Origin: Stanieria cyanosphaera PCC 7437
GTDB taxonomy: Bacteria > Cyanobacteriota > Cyanobacteriia > Cyanobacteriales > Xenococcaceae
Assembly: GCF_000317575.1 (NCBI RefSeq)
Contig: NC_019748.1
Location: forward strand, 4,608,501 to 4,672,500
Length of the DNA stretch: 64,000 bases
Direction of reading: 5' to 3'
The position numbers and the translations under genes are program-made. The notes beneath the pieces are model-generated. The model did no database searches. It saw only the letters and a program-made list of their open reading frames with translations, and was not told the DNA's origin. Shown in pieces: positions 37,070 to 46,156 of the stretch. How positions within the stretch are numbered: the stretch's first letter is position 1; every line of letters starts with the position of its first letter.

Positions 37070-37897
37070 TTATGAAAATTTTTGAGTTATTCGATTAACG
37101 AAATCAGAAGCTTGAGAAATTAAATTTTCTTCGCAACTAATTTGAGAATTATTTTGTTGTTCAACTGCCTTAATAATTTCTGCTAAATCTGCGTTTCCTT
37201 TTCTCGCACCTAATCCATTAATTGAACACTCAATTTGTCTTGCACCAGTAGCTAAAGCAGCGATAGAATTTTCAACGGCTAAACCAAGATCATTGTGACA
37301 ATGAACTGAAATTATTGCTCGATCTATATTGGAAACTTGATTGACAATCTTAGAAATTAAATTATAAAATTCTTCAGAAGATAAAGTTCCAAAACTATCA
37401 GGAATACAAATAGTTTTTGCACCACTATTAATTGCTAATTCTACTGCTTGACAAAGAAAATCTAGTTGAGCATTAACTGCATCGAAAGCTGACCATTGAA
37501 TATCATCACAATAGTTTCGAGCTAAAGTAATACTATCTTGAATTAACTCTAAAATTTGTTGCTGGTCAAATTTAGATTGTATTTTAGTATTAACGTTAGT
37601 ATAAATATTAATTCTTCCTCTAGATGCTGGTTTAATAGCTTCACCCAAAGTTTCAATTTCTTTAACTTTAGAACCAGCTAATCCACAAACAATAGACTTA
37701 GTAATTACTTGAGAGATAACAAAGACTTCATCAAAATCTTTTTTATAAAAGCCTGGATAACCAACTTCAATAATATCTACTTTTAACTCTTCTAATAGTT
37801 GAGCTAGTTGCATTTTTTGCTTAAGATTGATAATGACACCTGGAGTTAATTCTCCATCTCTCATCGTTGTATCAAAAAGAATTATTGGAGATTTCAT
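37070..37897 (-). CDS. stand-alone HMGL/isopropylmalate-synthase-like barrel
   Basis: 275 residues, a TIM-barrel-only member. The substrate loop is FDTTMRDGELTPG with R13-D14 (the usual DGEQ(S/T)PG has L17 in place of Q), and the metal site is HCHND, H199 and H201. The C-terminal regulatory domain of LeuA or homocitrate synthase is absent, giving about half their length. An aldol or Claisen reaction with acyl-CoA and a 2-oxoacid is the family expectation; the product is unknown. It is convergent with the ABC-2 permease. Confidence 0.75.
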   Translation of the reverse strand: MKSPIILFDTTMRDGELTPGVIINLKQKMQLAQLLEELKVDIIEVGYPGFYKKDFDEVFVISQVITKSIVCGLAGSKVKEIETLGEAIKPASRGRINIYTNVNTKIQSKFDQQQILELIQDSITLARNYCDDIQWSAFDAVNAQLDFLCQAVELAINSGAKTICIPDSFGTLSSEEFYNLISKIVNQVSNIDRAIISVHCHNDLGLAVENSIAALATGARQIECSINGLGARKGNADLAEIIKAVEQQNNSQISCEENLISQASDFVNRITQKFS

Positions 37898-38207
37898 TTT
37901 AAATCGTAATCAAATCTCAATTAACTAACTTTAGATTAATCATAATAAATTAAACAAAATAATTGTTAACTATCATAATTAAAAGTTGATTGCTATCCAA
38001 GATAAACAATCAACCCTCAACATAAACTTATCAATTTTAACGTTTACTACTAACCGATGTAGCAATGCTATACTTTCAACTGAATAAAGTATGATTGGTA
38101 ATTAATACAATTTAAATTTTAAACCTATTACCAAATCTCCCTTATTCAACCAAGATAGCTATATTTTGTTTCTTATCTACTTTGATCTGACAAAGTTTTA
38201 TTAATCA
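37898..38207. other. 310 bp AT-rich intergenic region
   Basis: It lies between two minus-strand genes. The only structure noticed is GTTGATTG facing CAATCAAC (around 37987-38015). No gene or clear terminator. Confidence 0.5.
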
Positions 38208-38528
38208 TTAGCCGGCTGCTTGAGCAGGTTTTTGACTAGATGTTCTACTTATACTATTACTAGTGCGGGTAGATGCATCTTCTTCCATTGGTGCAAACTC
38301 AATGTGATTAAATAAAGTAGTCACAAAAGCAAATAACAAAAAGGGTAGAGATAAAACTAAAATAATCCCTACGGTAGCTAAAGCGTAAATTTGTCTAGTA
38401 CTACTCCACAATGCCAAAGTAGTAGCAAGGCTGATAAATATTACAATCAACCATACAATAATCTGACCGTAGATATCGCCAAAAGTCAGAGTACAGATCA
38501 TCCGATATTTATGCAAATCTTTATCCAT
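38208..38528 (-). CDS. two-helix membrane protein
   Basis: 106 residues: an N-terminal cytosolic segment (MDKDLHKYRMICTLTFGDIYGQ), two membrane helices at ~22-44 and ~48-70, and a Ser/Thr-rich tail ending KPAQAAG. It appears to be a conserved cyanobacterial protein without assigned function. It is divergent from the VWA gene with 252 bp between. Confidence 0.62.
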   Translation of the reverse strand: MDKDLHKYRMICTLTFGDIYGQIIVWLIVIFISLATTLALWSSTRQIYALATVGIILVLSLPFLLFAFVTTLFNHIEFAPMEEDASTRTSNSISRTSSQKPAQAAG

Positions 38529-38780
38529 GATTGTTTCTGATAATTCTCCTATTATGATTAGGTTAACGCTAGGAAGTTTAATCAGATGATATTTAAATAT
38601 TTTCCAAAGGGTTGCAACATCTATTTACAATTTACCTAAACTGTCAAAATTTGTTTCAATTCTTAATTCTGAGAAAATTTTTGATTTTTTAGCCTTTTGT
38701 TGTTCATTGTAATAGGCTGTATAAAGAACGGGATACTTCAGGAATGTCCTGTCAATCAATTACAATGAGGGAAGAGTAAC

Positions 38781-39401
38781 ATGACGGCAAGTTCAGTGGT
38801 AGAAGGACGTGACTATACGTTAATTATTGACAAAAGTGGCAGTATGTCCACTAACGATCAACCAGGAGGAAAAACTCGCTGGGATGCAGCACAAGAATCT
38901 ACTCTTGCTTTAGCTAGAACTTGCGAACAAATCGATCCAGATGGAATTACTGTCTATTTATTTTCTGGTAGATATCGCCGATACGATAATGTAACTTCTG
39001 ATAAAGTCACTCAGATTTATCAAGAAAATGAACCGATGGGACGTACTGATTTAGCTAGTGTACTTCAAGATGCAGTAGACAACTATTTTAAACGAAAAGT
39101 AGCAGGAGAAGCTAAACCCAATGGCGAAACCATTTTAGTTATTACTGACGGCGAACCTGATGATTATAAAGCTGTCATGAGAGTTATTATCGAAGCTTCT
39201 CGTCAAATTGAGCGTGATGAAGAATTAGGTATTTCTTTAATTCAGGTAGGGAAAGATCGTAAAGCAACTCAATTTCTTAAAGCTTTAGATGATCAACTAG
39301 AATCTGCTGGTGCCAAGTTTGATATTGTCGATACAATCACGATAGATGATATGGAAGATATGACTTTAGCAGAAGTGTTATTAAACGCTATTCACGACTA
39401 A
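38781..39401 (+). CDS. von Willebrand factor type A domain protein
   Basis: 206 residues, one VWA domain and nothing else. The metal-ion-dependent adhesion site is DKSGS with D17, S19 and S21; the later aspartate is in TDGEPDD. No signal peptide, so it is probably cytosolic, and could act as a scaffold or cofactor-binding subunit. It is alone on its strand here; the flanking ABM gene is 167 bp downstream. Confidence 0.85.
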   Translation: MTASSVVEGRDYTLIIDKSGSMSTNDQPGGKTRWDAAQESTLALARTCEQIDPDGITVYLFSGRYRRYDNVTSDKVTQIYQENEPMGRTDLASVLQDAVDNYFKRKVAGEAKPNGETILVITDGEPDDYKAVMRVIIEASRQIERDEELGISLIQVGKDRKATQFLKALDDQLESAGAKFDIVDTITIDDMEDMTLAEVLLNAIHD

Positions 39402-39568
39402 GTTTAAAAAGCGATCGCTGTGCTGTTGTTTGACAAGACATCAAGTTGAACCTTTGGCATTATTTTAAGATTTAATTAATCATTGTTTCTGTCTTGTTTA
39501 TTAAAACTATCTAAGCTTTGCTCAAGCGCGATCGCTTTTCTTTCATAGTAAATATTAAGATATTTTAA

Positions 39569-39883
39569 ATGATCAATATGTCTCAATCTGTACGAGTAGT
39601 TGCTCGTGTTATTGCTCTTCCTGACAAAATAGAACAACTGAAAGCAGTTTTAATGGAACTAATTGAACCGACTCGCGCTGAAGTTGGATGTATTCAATAC
39701 GATTTATTGCAGAATACTTGCGATCCGACAGACTTTACTTTTGTGGAAGAATGGACTTCAACAGCAGCTTTAGAAACTCATCTTACTAGTCCTCATCTTC
39801 AGAAAGCTATTAACAAAATTAATGGTTTAGTCGCTCAAAAACCTGATATTCGTCGTTACGAACACATTAGTTGTGATTCTTAA
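39569..39883 (+). CDS. antibiotic-biosynthesis-monooxygenase (ABM/YgiN-like) domain protein
   Basis: 104 residues. SVRVVARVIALPDKIEQLKAVLMELIEPTRAEVGCIQYDLLQ and FVEEWTSTAALETHLTSPHLQ are the textbook ABM ferredoxin-like barrel pattern. Members include quinol monooxygenases and peroxide- or heme-related enzymes; the function here is open. ATG at 39569 or 39578 (MSQSV) could be used; I keep the first. It is followed directly by a dispersed palindrome and the AEC carrier gene. Confidence 0.85.
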   Translation: MINMSQSVRVVARVIALPDKIEQLKAVLMELIEPTRAEVGCIQYDLLQNTCDPTDFTFVEEWTSTAALETHLTSPHLQKAINKINGLVAQKPDIRRYEHISCDS

Positions 39884-39892
39884 TTGATAATT

Positions 39893-39920
39893 GTACAGAC
39901 GCGATATGTTGCGTTTTTAC
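39893..39920. repeat. palindromic repeat, copy C
   Basis: The core AGACGCGATATGTTGCGTTT forms an imperfect inverted repeat bounded by GTAC and TTAC, 10 bp after the ABM stop. It has the same plan as 4329 and 32534 but with a CGCGATATGTTGCG centre. Confidence 0.5.
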
Positions 39921-39940
39921 TGCTAACTGTAAACTTACCA

Positions 39941-40837
39941 ATGCTTCCTCTTCTTCCTGCGGTTCTTCCTGTTAGCTTAATTATTTTAATTGGTTTTATT
40001 GCTGGTCGCACTTTACCATTAGATAATCAAACCGTTTCCAAAATAACTTTATATGTTTTATCTCCAGCCTTAGTTTTTGACAGTTTATACCGAACTACTC
40101 TTTCACTTAAAAGTACTCAAGATTTATTAATTGCTTTTGCTTTAACTTCTTGTACAACTTATTTATTAGTTTGGGTAATTAACAAAATTGGGAAACTTAC
40201 ACCTTCTTTACAAAAAGGTTTAATTGCTACGACAATTTTTTCTAACAATGGCAACATCGGTCTTCCTGTCGCTAATTTTGCTTTTGGCGCAGCAGGATTA
40301 GAACGAGCGGTGCTTTATATGATTGGTTCAAGCATTCTAATGTTTTGTTTTGGTCCTGCTATTCTTAAAGGCAAGGGACTTGATTATAGTACTCGTTTGA
40401 TTTTAAAACTTCCTTTGTTTTGGTCAATTTTAGCAGCAGTTGGTTTACGTTTATTATCGTTTAAATTTCCTTTTCAAATTGATTTGGCTATTCAAGAATT
40501 AGGACAAGCTGCAATTCCTGTAGCTTTAGTTTTATTGGGAATGCAATTGTCTCATACTCAATTTGAACTAAGAATTAAAGAAATTTTTGCTGCAATGTTA
40601 CGTTTATTGGTTGCTCCTTTGATTGCTTATTTTATTGGTTTAAATCTTCATTTAGAAAGTTTAAATTTGCAAATTTTAGTCTTACAAAGTGCGATGCCTA
40701 CCGCAGTTAATTCTTTAGTTTTAGTCACTGAATTTGGTGGTGATGCCAATTTTGTTGCTCGCTCGATTGTGACTTCTACTGTGATGAGTTTTGTAACTCT
40801 TCCTTTAGTACTATGGTTATTGTCAATTTATATTTAA
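39941..40837 (+). CDS. AEC (auxin efflux carrier) family permease
   Basis: 298 residues from the preferred ATG 39941 (MLPLLPAVLPVSLIILIGFIAG). An upstream TTG at 39884 would also be in frame but sits on the ABM stop and runs through the palindromic repeat, so it is unlikely. About ten membrane segments, with the SNNGNIGLPVA motif in the central part and LGMQLSHT, matching bacterial AEC transporters of dicarboxylates or other organic anions. Substrate unknown. Confidence 0.86.
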   Translation: MLPLLPAVLPVSLIILIGFIAGRTLPLDNQTVSKITLYVLSPALVFDSLYRTTLSLKSTQDLLIAFALTSCTTYLLVWVINKIGKLTPSLQKGLIATTIFSNNGNIGLPVANFAFGAAGLERAVLYMIGSSILMFCFGPAILKGKGLDYSTRLILKLPLFWSILAAVGLRLLSFKFPFQIDLAIQELGQAAIPVALVLLGMQLSHTQFELRIKEIFAAMLRLLVAPLIAYFIGLNLHLESLNLQILVLQSAMPTAVNSLVLVTEFGGDANFVARSIVTSTVMSFVTLPLVLWLLSIYI

Positions 40838-40929
40838 TTAAAATTAAAACTAATTTATTAATTATTTAAACCCCAATCAACAAAAACCAAGATATTTTTG
40901 GTATTTTATCTCTCATTATTTAAAAATAA

Positions 40930-41757
40930 ATGAAACCAAATTTTCAAGAGCAACACGCTATTATTACTGGAGGTTCTAGTGGAATTGGTAAAGCTACAGC
41001 CAAACTTCTAGCTCAACTAGGTGCTAATATTTCTATTATTGCTCGCGAACCCTACAAATTATCTCAAGCACAACAAGAAATTCAAGCCTCAACTATTAAC
41101 TCTCAACAACAAGTTTTAACCTTTGCTGCCGACGTTAGCGATCGCATAGAAAATGAAACTGCAATTCAACAAGCGATCGCTCATTTAGGTAATCCCGATC
41201 TCTTAATTACTTCAGCAGGGATAGCCCATCCTGGTTATTTTACCGAAATTCCGCTCGAAATCTTTGAAAAAACTATGGCAGTTAATTATTTTGGCTCATT
41301 ATATACTATCAAAGCCGTAATTCCTGCAATGGAAAAGCAAGGAAAAGGTCACATCGTCCTAATTTCTTCTGGTGCTGGTTTAATTGGTTTATATGGTTAT
41401 ACTCCTTACTCTCCAAGTAAATTTGCCCTGAGAGGATTAGCTGAAGCCCTCAGAGGCGAGTTAAAACCGAAAAATATTGCAGTATCGATTGTTTATCCTC
41501 CCGATACCGATACTCCACAACTGGCAGCCGAAAACCAAACCAAACCCGAAGCTACCAAAAAGATTACCAAAACTGCTCAAATTTGGCAACCAGAAGCTAT
41601 TGCTCAAGAAATTATTAAAGGAATTAATCACCATCAATTTGCGATCGCACCAGGATTAGAAATAAATATCTTAAATCGCTTTCATAGTTTAATTGCGCCT
41701 TTATTAAATTGGTATTTTGATCGCATTGTTGAGCAAGTTAATCAATCTGCTAAGTGA
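40930..41757 (+). CDS. short-chain dehydrogenase, 3-ketodihydrosphingosine-reductase-like
   Basis: 275 residues, single SDR domain with a short hydrophobic C-terminus (FHSLIAPLLNWYFDRIV). Cofactor loop is GGSSGIGKA; the catalytic tyrosine and lysine are Y160 and K164 in YTPYSPSK. The PPDTDTP motif after the active site is a hallmark of the KDSR group. In eukaryotes this reduces 3-ketosphinganine; a cyanobacterial member may act on another ketone. It stands alone, 92 bp after the AEC gene. Confidence 0.8.
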   Translation: MKPNFQEQHAIITGGSSGIGKATAKLLAQLGANISIIAREPYKLSQAQQEIQASTINSQQQVLTFAADVSDRIENETAIQQAIAHLGNPDLLITSAGIAHPGYFTEIPLEIFEKTMAVNYFGSLYTIKAVIPAMEKQGKGHIVLISSGAGLIGLYGYTPYSPSKFALRGLAEALRGELKPKNIAVSIVYPPDTDTPQLAAENQTKPEATKKITKTAQIWQPEAIAQEIIKGINHHQFAIAPGLEINILNRFHSLIAPLLNWYFDRIVEQVNQSAK

Positions 41758-41805
41758 AATAAATTAACTACAATTGGTGATGTCTTCTTTCCTCACTAAA
41801 ATATT

Positions 41806-42438
41806 TTATAAACTAAAGTTAGTTTCAAAATCTTTTCTAGTTATCGGTTGATTAATAATTAATCCTTCGCCACCCAAAGTCTCTAAAGGTTTTCCTTCTA
41901 CTTCAATCCATACCTTTGCGTCCGGATTTAAACTTGTCGCAGTATAGATTACTTGAGCTAATCTACCGCTCATAGCAGCACTACCGCCACCAGAAGTAAA
42001 CTCTTGAGAAAGATTAATCCGAACGCCATCGGGTTTGGTTTGCAATCCAAGTAATTTGGTTTCTTTAGGAATAGTGGTAGTATACTTCTCACTATCAGGT
42101 CCTGACAGCAAATTTTTAAAAGCAGTTTCCAATACCTGATTTGGTTGTACCGACTTTTCAAAAGTCAAGGTAGTAGTAACCAATTCAATTTTATTTTCGG
42201 TAGGATTGAGCCAACAAATTTCTACTTGTTTTTCTTGCTTGACTGGTTCAGAAGTAACAGGAGGTTGAACTTCAGTAACAGGAGGATCATTAGCAACAGG
42301 AGGAACTGAAGATTGGTTACTCTGCTCCATAGCATATTTTGCCAACCAAGCTGTACCTCCGCCAAGGGCTAAAATAATACCTGCGATGCCAGCTACTAGG
42401 GGAAGAGAAAAACGACGACTTTGTTTCTGATTATGCAT
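41806..42438 (-). CDS. GerMN-domain membrane-anchored protein
   Basis: 210 residues. An N-terminal membrane helix (SLPLVAGIAGIILALGGGTAWLA) and a Pro-rich spacer (VANDPPVTEVQPPVTSEP) are followed by one GerMN domain from ~75 (ICWLNPTENKIELV... LKNLLSGPD) ending VWIEVEGKPLETLGGEG. GerMN domains occur in spore germination and cell-wall proteins; in cyanobacteria it is probably envelope-associated. It follows DUF2993 and accB on the same strand with a ~97 bp gap. Confidence 0.82.
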   Translation of the reverse strand: MHNQKQSRRFSLPLVAGIAGIILALGGGTAWLAKYAMEQSNQSSVPPVANDPPVTEVQPPVTSEPVKQEKQVEICWLNPTENKIELVTTTLTFEKSVQPNQVLETAFKNLLSGPDSEKYTTTIPKETKLLGLQTKPDGVRINLSQEFTSGGGSAAMSGRLAQVIYTATSLNPDAKVWIEVEGKPLETLGGEGLIINQPITRKDFETNFSL

Positions 42439-42535
42439 AGTAGTTTTCCTAATTGAGAAAAAGCTGCTGATTAGTAGTCGAAATTATAGATAATGTAGTC
42501 GAAATATAGATAATAAAGTTGCACTAACTCAACTG

Positions 42536-43399
42536 TTATTTAATCGAGTTTACTAAATTTGAGTCAAAAGTTTCCATTCTGACAAAACCTGCTAGTGCAA
42601 TTTGCTGTTGATCTATTTCTAATTGTAAAAGTCGAGCAAAAATCCCGTTTTCCTCCAAAGTATTTAAATCTAAGCGATCGCTTATTCCTTGAGCAAATCC
42701 CGTTAACAGTCTAGCCGACATTGGACGACCATTTACGATACCAATCGGCTCAACTAACTCTATTTTTCTTCCTGCTACGGTTTTTATCCCCCACTCCAGC
42801 TTAAGATTTAATTCTGATTTGCTTTCCTCATCATCTGTTGAACAACTTTGAACCCGATTTTGATGAGCAAAAGAACGACATAAACTAACAGCCAAACTCA
42901 AACGATTGCCGTCTTGTAATTCTAGACGAGGATTGATTAACTGATAACTAATAGAAGAGCCTGCTTTACGAGCTATCAAACGATTTAAAGCTTCTTGCAG
43001 TTGATTTTGTATTGCTGGTGACTGCAAAGCTCGATTGAGGTCTGCTTCAGTTAAAATTATGCGTACTCCTCCTTGTAGAGGTTGATTTAAAGAAGTTCGC
43101 AGTTGTTCTAAATTACCTTTTGATAAATCTTGTAGCTTGACATCGATTGAGTCTGTTTCCAATTCTAAGGTATCAATTCTTAATCCTGGTTGGACTTCTA
43201 CACCCCGACTCGCCAGTTTAATTCCTCCCAACTTACCAAACACTAGTTGATAACTGGGAGAATTTTCAATTCTAATTGCTAACTCTTCTACCTTGGTCAA
43301 ATTAGCACTCAAATTATTACTGGCAAGACGTTCAATCGCCCAACCTCCAGGAACTAAAATCGAAAAAAATCCTGCAAGCAGAATGGTTAAAAGTTCCAT
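42536..43399 (-). CDS. DUF2993 family protein
   Basis: 287 residues. An N-terminal hydrophobic helix (LTILLAGFFSILVPGGWAI) is followed by a lipid-binding-like fold with GGVRIILTEADLNRALQSPAIQ, typical of the DUF2993/LmeA-like group. Exported or membrane-bound; function unknown in cyanobacteria. It lies only 10 bp downstream of accB, so the two are probably co-transcribed. Confidence 0.82.
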   Translation of the reverse strand: MELLTILLAGFFSILVPGGWAIERLASNNLSANLTKVEELAIRIENSPSYQLVFGKLGGIKLASRGVEVQPGLRIDTLELETDSIDVKLQDLSKGNLEQLRTSLNQPLQGGVRIILTEADLNRALQSPAIQNQLQEALNRLIARKAGSSISYQLINPRLELQDGNRLSLAVSLCRSFAHQNRVQSCSTDDEESKSELNLKLEWGIKTVAGRKIELVEPIGIVNGRPMSARLLTGFAQGISDRLDLNTLEENGIFARLLQLEIDQQQIALAGFVRMETFDSNLVNSIK

Positions 43400-43409
43400 T
43401 AGTAAAAAT

Positions 43410-43898
43410 TTAATCGGGATTAACCCACATTAAAGTTTGTCCGTATTCTACTGGTTCACCATTTTGTACCAAGATTTCCATCACTTGTCCAGAAACTTCA
43501 GCTTCAATTTCATTCATCAGCTTCATTGCTTCTATGATACAAACTGTCTGGCCTTTACTAATTCTATCTCCTGTATCGACAAAAGGTGATTCATCTGGTG
43601 CAGGAGCGCGATAAAAAGTTCCTACCATAGGAGAAGTAATTTCTACCCATTTTTTATCTATTGCAGGTGCTGGAGAAGTTTCTGGAGTAGAATTTGATAA
43701 AACTACAGATTTAGAAGGAACAGGAGGCGGAACAACTTCCGTTACCCCAGGAGTTACTATTGTAGTTGCTGTAGGGGCAATATTTGTCCCCTTGCGTACC
43801 ATCAATTCAAACTCGTCACTTTTTAAGGTTAACTCTGCAATATCAGTTTGAGCGATCGCTGATAATAACTCTCTAAGTTCTTGAAAATTTATAGACAC
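43410..43898 (-). CDS. accB: biotin carboxyl carrier protein of acetyl-CoA carboxylase
   Basis: 162 residues. An N-terminal helix, a Pro/Val/Thr-rich linker (about 50-85) and a C-terminal biotinyl domain with EAMKLMNEIEAE, where K126 is the biotinylation site. It carries CO2 between biotin carboxylase and carboxyltransferase for malonyl-CoA, which feeds both fatty acid synthesis and the extender unit of the olefin synthase. The efp gene is directly upstream (116 bp), a conserved synteny. Confidence 0.96.
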   Translation of the reverse strand: MSINFQELRELLSAIAQTDIAELTLKSDEFELMVRKGTNIAPTATTIVTPGVTEVVPPPVPSKSVVLSNSTPETSPAPAIDKKWVEITSPMVGTFYRAPAPDESPFVDTGDRISKGQTVCIIEAMKLMNEIEAEVSGQVMEILVQNGEPVEYGQTLMWVNPD

Positions 43899-44014
43899 AA
43901 ACTATACAACCTAAATTTCTAGCGACTGGTTAGGTTTCGGAGCAATTATATTTTAGCCCCAGCAACCATAATTAAGAGTTGATAACCAAGAAGATAACTC
44001 CAAAAAAAATAGAG

Positions 44015-44572
44015 TTATTCCCTTCCTAAATAAGAGCCATCGCGAGTATCGACTTTAATTCTTTCGCCAATGGAAATAAATAGTGGTACCATTACTTGCG
44101 CTCCGGTTTCAACTATAGCGGGTTTCGAGCCTCCTGTCGCAGTATCTCCCTTTACGCCAGGATCGGTATCAACTACTTCTAAAACTACCGAAGTAGGTAA
44201 ATCAACTTCCATAACTTGCCCGTTCCAAAACAGCACATTAACTTCCATTTCTTCTTTAATGTACTGGACGCGATCGCCAATTTGAGCCGGAGTTAGCCGA
44301 GCTTCTTCGTAAGTTTCCATGTCCATAAAGACAAGATCATCTCCTTCTTTATAGGTATGTTGCATCGTTCTTTTTTCTAAATTAGCTTGAGGAACAGTTT
44401 CCCCCGCCCGAAATGTCCGTTCAACAACACTCCCTGTTTGAACATTTTTTAACTTAGTTCTTACAAATGCAGAACCTTTACCTGGTTTAACATGAAGAAA
44501 CTCTACTACTCGCCAGACAGAACCATCTAACTCGATGCTTACGCCAGTGCGAAAATCATTACTAGAAATCAT
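44015..44572 (-). CDS. efp: elongation factor P
   Basis: 185 residues, three beta-barrel domains. The post-translational modification loop is [15 protein letters not shown], with the lysine present. It rescues ribosomes stalled at polyproline. It begins a four-gene minus-strand run efp-accB-DUF2993-GerMN; the efp-accB adjacency is widespread in bacteria. Confidence 0.97.
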   Translation of the reverse strand: MISSNDFRTGVSIELDGSVWRVVEFLHVKPGKGSAFVRTKLKNVQTGSVVERTFRAGETVPQANLEKRTMQHTYKEGDDLVFMDMETYEEARLTPAQIGDRVQYIKEEMEVNVLFWNGQVMEVDLPTSVVLEVVDTDPGVKGDTATGGSKPAIVETGAQVMVPLFISIGERIKVDTRDGSYLGRE

Positions 44573-44786
44573 GCAGCTCTTAATACCCAGTCTAGAAAGA
44601 TCAAAATTCCATTCTACCTGATGAGTGGGTCTCTCTTAATTTAGTAACAATAATAAAAATATTTATGCTTAGTTACTCTTAGGTTTGAAGTTAATAGTAA
44701 AGAAATGTTGACAAGAGTAATTAAGAACTAAGAACATACACCTTAGTATGCTTTCTTCTGTGTGAGTAAGAGCAATTAATAAATTT

Positions 44787-45920
44787 ATGAAAACTAAAAC
44801 AAAAAGTTGGTATCAACTTTTACTCAAAACAACTACTGCTGCTATTTTAGCTCTGCTAATGTTTTTGAGTAGCAGTTTGGTGAATCATCAGAGTGATGCT
44901 TTAGCTGGTAGTCGTAAAAGTATGTTGGCACAAGGGGATGCCATTACTGATCCATTAGCGATTCTCAGATATGCTCTTCCAATTGATAACGATACTGTCA
45001 GAAAAATCCAAGCAGATCTAGAAGACATTTCTAATCAATTACGTGGTAAACGCTGGGGAACAATTAGTCGGGATGTCAAAGATGCTAAAAATCTTTTAAA
45101 TTATCGTCGCGAACAATTATTAGCGAGTATTCCGGAAGAACGTCAATCGCAAGCCTCTGCTTTACTAGAACAGATTAATACAGGCATCAGCAAACTTGAA
45201 TCAGAATTAGAAGCCAAGGATAAAAATGCCATTTCCGAAACTAGAGCGGAAATACTCAACCAAATCGGACAATTAGAAGCTTTGATGGTAACGGGATTTC
45301 CTTTTGCCATACCAGAAGAATATACGAACTTACCTCAGTTGCTTGGTCGAGCTACCGTAGAAATAACCACTACCAAGGGAGATTTAACTATTGTAGTTGA
45401 CGGTTATAGTGCGCCGATCAATGGTGGAAATTTCGTCGATTTGGTACAAAGAGGTTTTTATGACGGTTTGAATTTTATCCGTGCTGAAGATTTTTATGTC
45501 TTACAAGCAGGAGATCCTCCAGGCGAAGAGGAAGGTTTTATCGATCCTAAAACTAATCAATATCGAGCAATTCCTTTAGAAGTCTTGGTTAAAAATGATC
45601 CTGAACCAGTATATGGCGTTACTTTAGAAGAACTTGGTCGTTATTTAGACCAACCTGTACTGCCATTTAATGCTTATGGTGCAGTAGCTTTAGCTCGTCC
45701 AGCCAATGATCCTAATGGTGGTTCTTCTCAATTCTTTTTCTTCAAGTTTGATACCGAATTAACTCCTCCTGGTTATAACTTGATGGATGGACGTTATTCT
45801 GTCTTTGGTTATGTAGTTAAAGGAAAAGAGGTGTTAGAAGAGTTAACTGCGGACGATAAAATTATTTCAGCTAAGGTGATCGATGGTTTGGATAATTTAG
45901 TTCAACCCAAGGCTGGCTAG
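44787..45920 (+). CDS. thylakoid-lumen cyclophilin-type PPIase, TLP40/CYP38-like
   Basis: 377 residues. An N-terminal signal (TTTAAILALLMFLSSSL) precedes a helical domain (~55-165, with QADLEDISNQLRGKRW) and a C-terminal cyclophilin domain from ~185 (VEITTTKGDLTIVVDGYSAPINGGNFVDLVQRGFYDG). Typical of the TLP40/CYP38 group that assists photosystem II assembly in the lumen. Active-site residues of classical cyclophilins are only partly kept, as in CYP38, so PPIase activity may be weak. Confidence 0.9.
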   Translation: MKTKTKSWYQLLLKTTTAAILALLMFLSSSLVNHQSDALAGSRKSMLAQGDAITDPLAILRYALPIDNDTVRKIQADLEDISNQLRGKRWGTISRDVKDAKNLLNYRREQLLASIPEERQSQASALLEQINTGISKLESELEAKDKNAISETRAEILNQIGQLEALMVTGFPFAIPEEYTNLPQLLGRATVEITTTKGDLTIVVDGYSAPINGGNFVDLVQRGFYDGLNFIRAEDFYVLQAGDPPGEEEGFIDPKTNQYRAIPLEVLVKNDPEPVYGVTLEELGRYLDQPVLPFNAYGAVALARPANDPNGGSSQFFFFKFDTELTPPGYNLMDGRYSVFGYVVKGKEVLEELTADDKIISAKVIDGLDNLVQPKAG

Positions 45921-46156
45921 CAATAACTTCCGTCGATCATAAGGGGATGGTTGGGTTTGACTAGCAGAGGTGAAGGGAAGCTTCGGGTGCGACAGAAGCA
46001 ACAACAAGCCTAGCGCAGCGAATCTATCTGTGAATGGTGAAGGTGCAATAGGAGAATTTACAAACAATAATAGTAGGTTTCTCCAGACCCTTCACTTCTA
46101 TTTTTGACTAAAATAGCCCTACCTTATATCTCCAACCTTCTTTTTTTTCTCTAAAA

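Noticed and set aside
39884-39940. TTG-initiated N-terminal extension of the AEC carrier
   Set aside because: It abuts the ABM stop, crosses a dispersed palindrome, and the family N-terminus begins at the ATG at 39941.
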